From the NCBI RefSeq assembly GCF_027924565.1, contig NZ_AP027041.1:2418001-2482000 (forward strand): 64,000 nucleotides of DNA. Direction: 5' to 3'. Under the pieces are notes generated by a model. That model was not told the origin of the DNA and did no database searches. It saw nothing but the letters and a program-made list of their open reading frames with translations. This document shows, one piece after another, positions 63,260 to 64,000 of this stretch. How positions within the stretch are numbered: the first letter of the stretch is position 1; every line of letters begins with the position of its first letter. The stretch comes from Lysobacter auxotrophicus. GTDB lineage: Bacteria > Pseudomonadota > Gammaproteobacteria > Xanthomonadales > Xanthomonadaceae. A program made the position numbers and the translations under genes.

Positions 63260-64000
63260 TCAGGCCAGTCGATCCGCTGCGGCGACGATGTCGTCGTCCG
63301 ACGGAATCACCAGGAATGCCGCGCCCGCGAGCGGCGTGTACGTGTCCACGCCCACCACGCGCTGGAACGGACGCGAACCGTAGCCGCCCTCGGCGATCGC
63401 GGTGAGCACGCCCTCGCCCACGCCGGCACTGTGCCGGCCTTCGTCGACGATGAGGATGCGCTTGGCCGTCTTCGCCTGTTCGCGGATGTAACGCTCGTTG
63501 AGCGGCACGAGCCAGCGCAGGTCGACGACGCGCGCCTTCCAGCCGTGCCTGGCTTCGATCGCCCGCGCCGCGCGCAGGCTCATCGGCACGCCGTTGCCGT
63601 AGGTGAAGATCACCAGGTCGTCGTTGCCTTCGCCGTACACACGGCCTTCGCCGAGCGTCATCGCCTCGTCGGGCTTCGGATAGGAGGTGAGCCACTGGCC
63701 GTCGCCGGGCTCGTACAGGTCCTTCGTCATGTACAGCGCGATGGGTTCGAGGAACACGCTGACGCGTCCGTCGACCTTCGCCAGCGCGGTGAGCGTGCGC
63801 AGCATCGTCGCCGCATCGTCGCCGCGCGACGGGCAGCCGACGACGAGGCCCGGGATGTCGCGCAGCGCCGTGATCGAATTGTCGTTGTGGAAATGCCCGC
63901 CGAAACCGCGCTGGTAGCCTAGGCCGGCGATACGCACGACCATCGGGTTCGCGTACTGGTTGTTGCTGAAGAACTGCAGCGACGCCGCTTCGCCGCGGAT
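63260..64000 (-). CDS. 2-oxoacid dehydrogenase E1 beta/transketolase C-terminal-type protein, 5' end outside window
   Basis: The visible 246 codons are open to the right edge, so the gene is cut. The sequence (QFFSNNQYANPMVVRIAGLGYQRGFGGHFHNDNS, then DIPGLVVGCPSRGDDAATMLRTL, LIFTYGNGVPMSLRAARAIE, RILIVDEGRHSAGVGEGVLTAI) has the pyrimidine-binding and transketolase C-terminal domains of E1 beta subunits. It may be the C-terminal half of a fused alpha-beta E1. It is probably co-transcribed with the asnB-like gene. Substrate unknown. Confidence 0.8.
   Translation of the reverse strand: MRGEAASLQFFSNNQYANPMVVRIAGLGYQRGFGGHFHNDNSITALRDIPGLVVGCPSRGDDAATMLRTLTALAKVDGRVSVFLEPIALYMTKDLYEPGDGQWLTSYPKPDEAMTLGEGRVYGEGNDDLVIFTYGNGVPMSLRAARAIEARHGWKARVVDLRWLVPLNERYIREQAKTAKRILIVDEGRHSAGVGEGVLTAIAEGGYGSRPFQRVVGVDTYTPLAGAAFLVIPSDDDIVAAADRLA

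Overview
The window is GC-rich throughout, apart from a dip in one exopolysaccharide block. It carries a gammaproteobacterial gene set whose order and flavour fit the Xanthomonadales, most likely a Lysobacter-type member of the Lysobacteraceae. Pointers are a gum-like GumB/GumC/GumD set, the uvrC-pgsA-tRNA(Gly)-tRNA(Cys)-tRNA(Leu) order, an sdhCDAB operon with lol, comEC, exb, msbA, lpxK and kdsB genes downstream, and dense intergenic palindromic repeats. The taxonomic call is inference. There is no rRNA, CRISPR array, insertion sequence, prophage, integrase or recognisable phage-defence island.

Region 1 (1-31 kb) is a housekeeping and lipid-flavoured accessory stretch in short operons on both strands. 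It holds a polyhydroxyalkanoate (PHA) granule-type small protein and, 24 kb away, a phasin. It also has a patatin lipase, a thioredoxin-reductase-like flavoprotein, an M14 peptidase, a three-part YbaY/MliC-type lipoprotein, an NHL-propeller/M23-peptidase fusion, an AlkB-like dioxygenase, the ABC-F protein Uup, an MpaB-type oxygenase, SelO, an exported amidohydrolase and a DEAD-box helicase. At 26.5-29.6 kb a two-domain alcohol-forming fatty acyl-CoA reductase lies divergent from an acyl-CoA-binding protein and a TetR regulator. This looks like a fatty-alcohol or wax-ester module. An orphan NarL-type response regulator, a tRNA-Val and an ArsC-like protein follow.

Region 2 (32-42.5 kb, minus strand) is an exopolysaccharide cluster. 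Read 5' to 3' it holds a PHP tyrosine phosphatase (CpsB type), the outer-membrane lipoprotein exporter (GumB/Wza), a co-polymerase fused to a tyrosine kinase (GumC/Wzc), a TPR protein, a small glycine-rich exported protein, a frameshifted O-antigen-ligase/polymerase gene, an undecaprenyl-phosphate sugar phosphotransferase (GumD/WcaJ), what looks like the tail of a deleted glycosyltransferase, and a UDP-sugar dehydrogenase (TviB/WbpA type). No intact glycosyltransferase or flippase is present, so the cluster looks degraded or incomplete.

Region 3 (42.5-60.3 kb, minus strand) is envelope and respiratory core. The sdhCDAB operon sits between two SDH assembly factors, a 51-aa SDHAF4-like protein upstream and SdhE downstream, and ends at a strong terminator after sdhB. 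From there a tightly packed series runs MAPEG, sdhE, ygfX, lolC, lolD, comEC, exbB, exbD, msbA, lpxK, kdsB and a low-molecular-weight tyrosine phosphatase, mostly with overlaps or gaps under 15 nt. Then come uvrC-pgsA and three tRNAs with a near-consensus promoter.

Region 4 (60.3-64 kb) has ygfZ, a repeat pair, an asparagine-synthase-like amidotransferase and the 3' part of a 2-oxoacid dehydrogenase/transketolase-like gene cut by the window edge.

The most notable items are the reductase/ACBP/TetR module, the NHL-M23 fusion, the decayed exopolysaccharide locus, the membrane-anchored Mrr-like protein with altered catalytic residues, and two intergenic repeat families, one of which takes part in a tandem duplication of about 136 bp.
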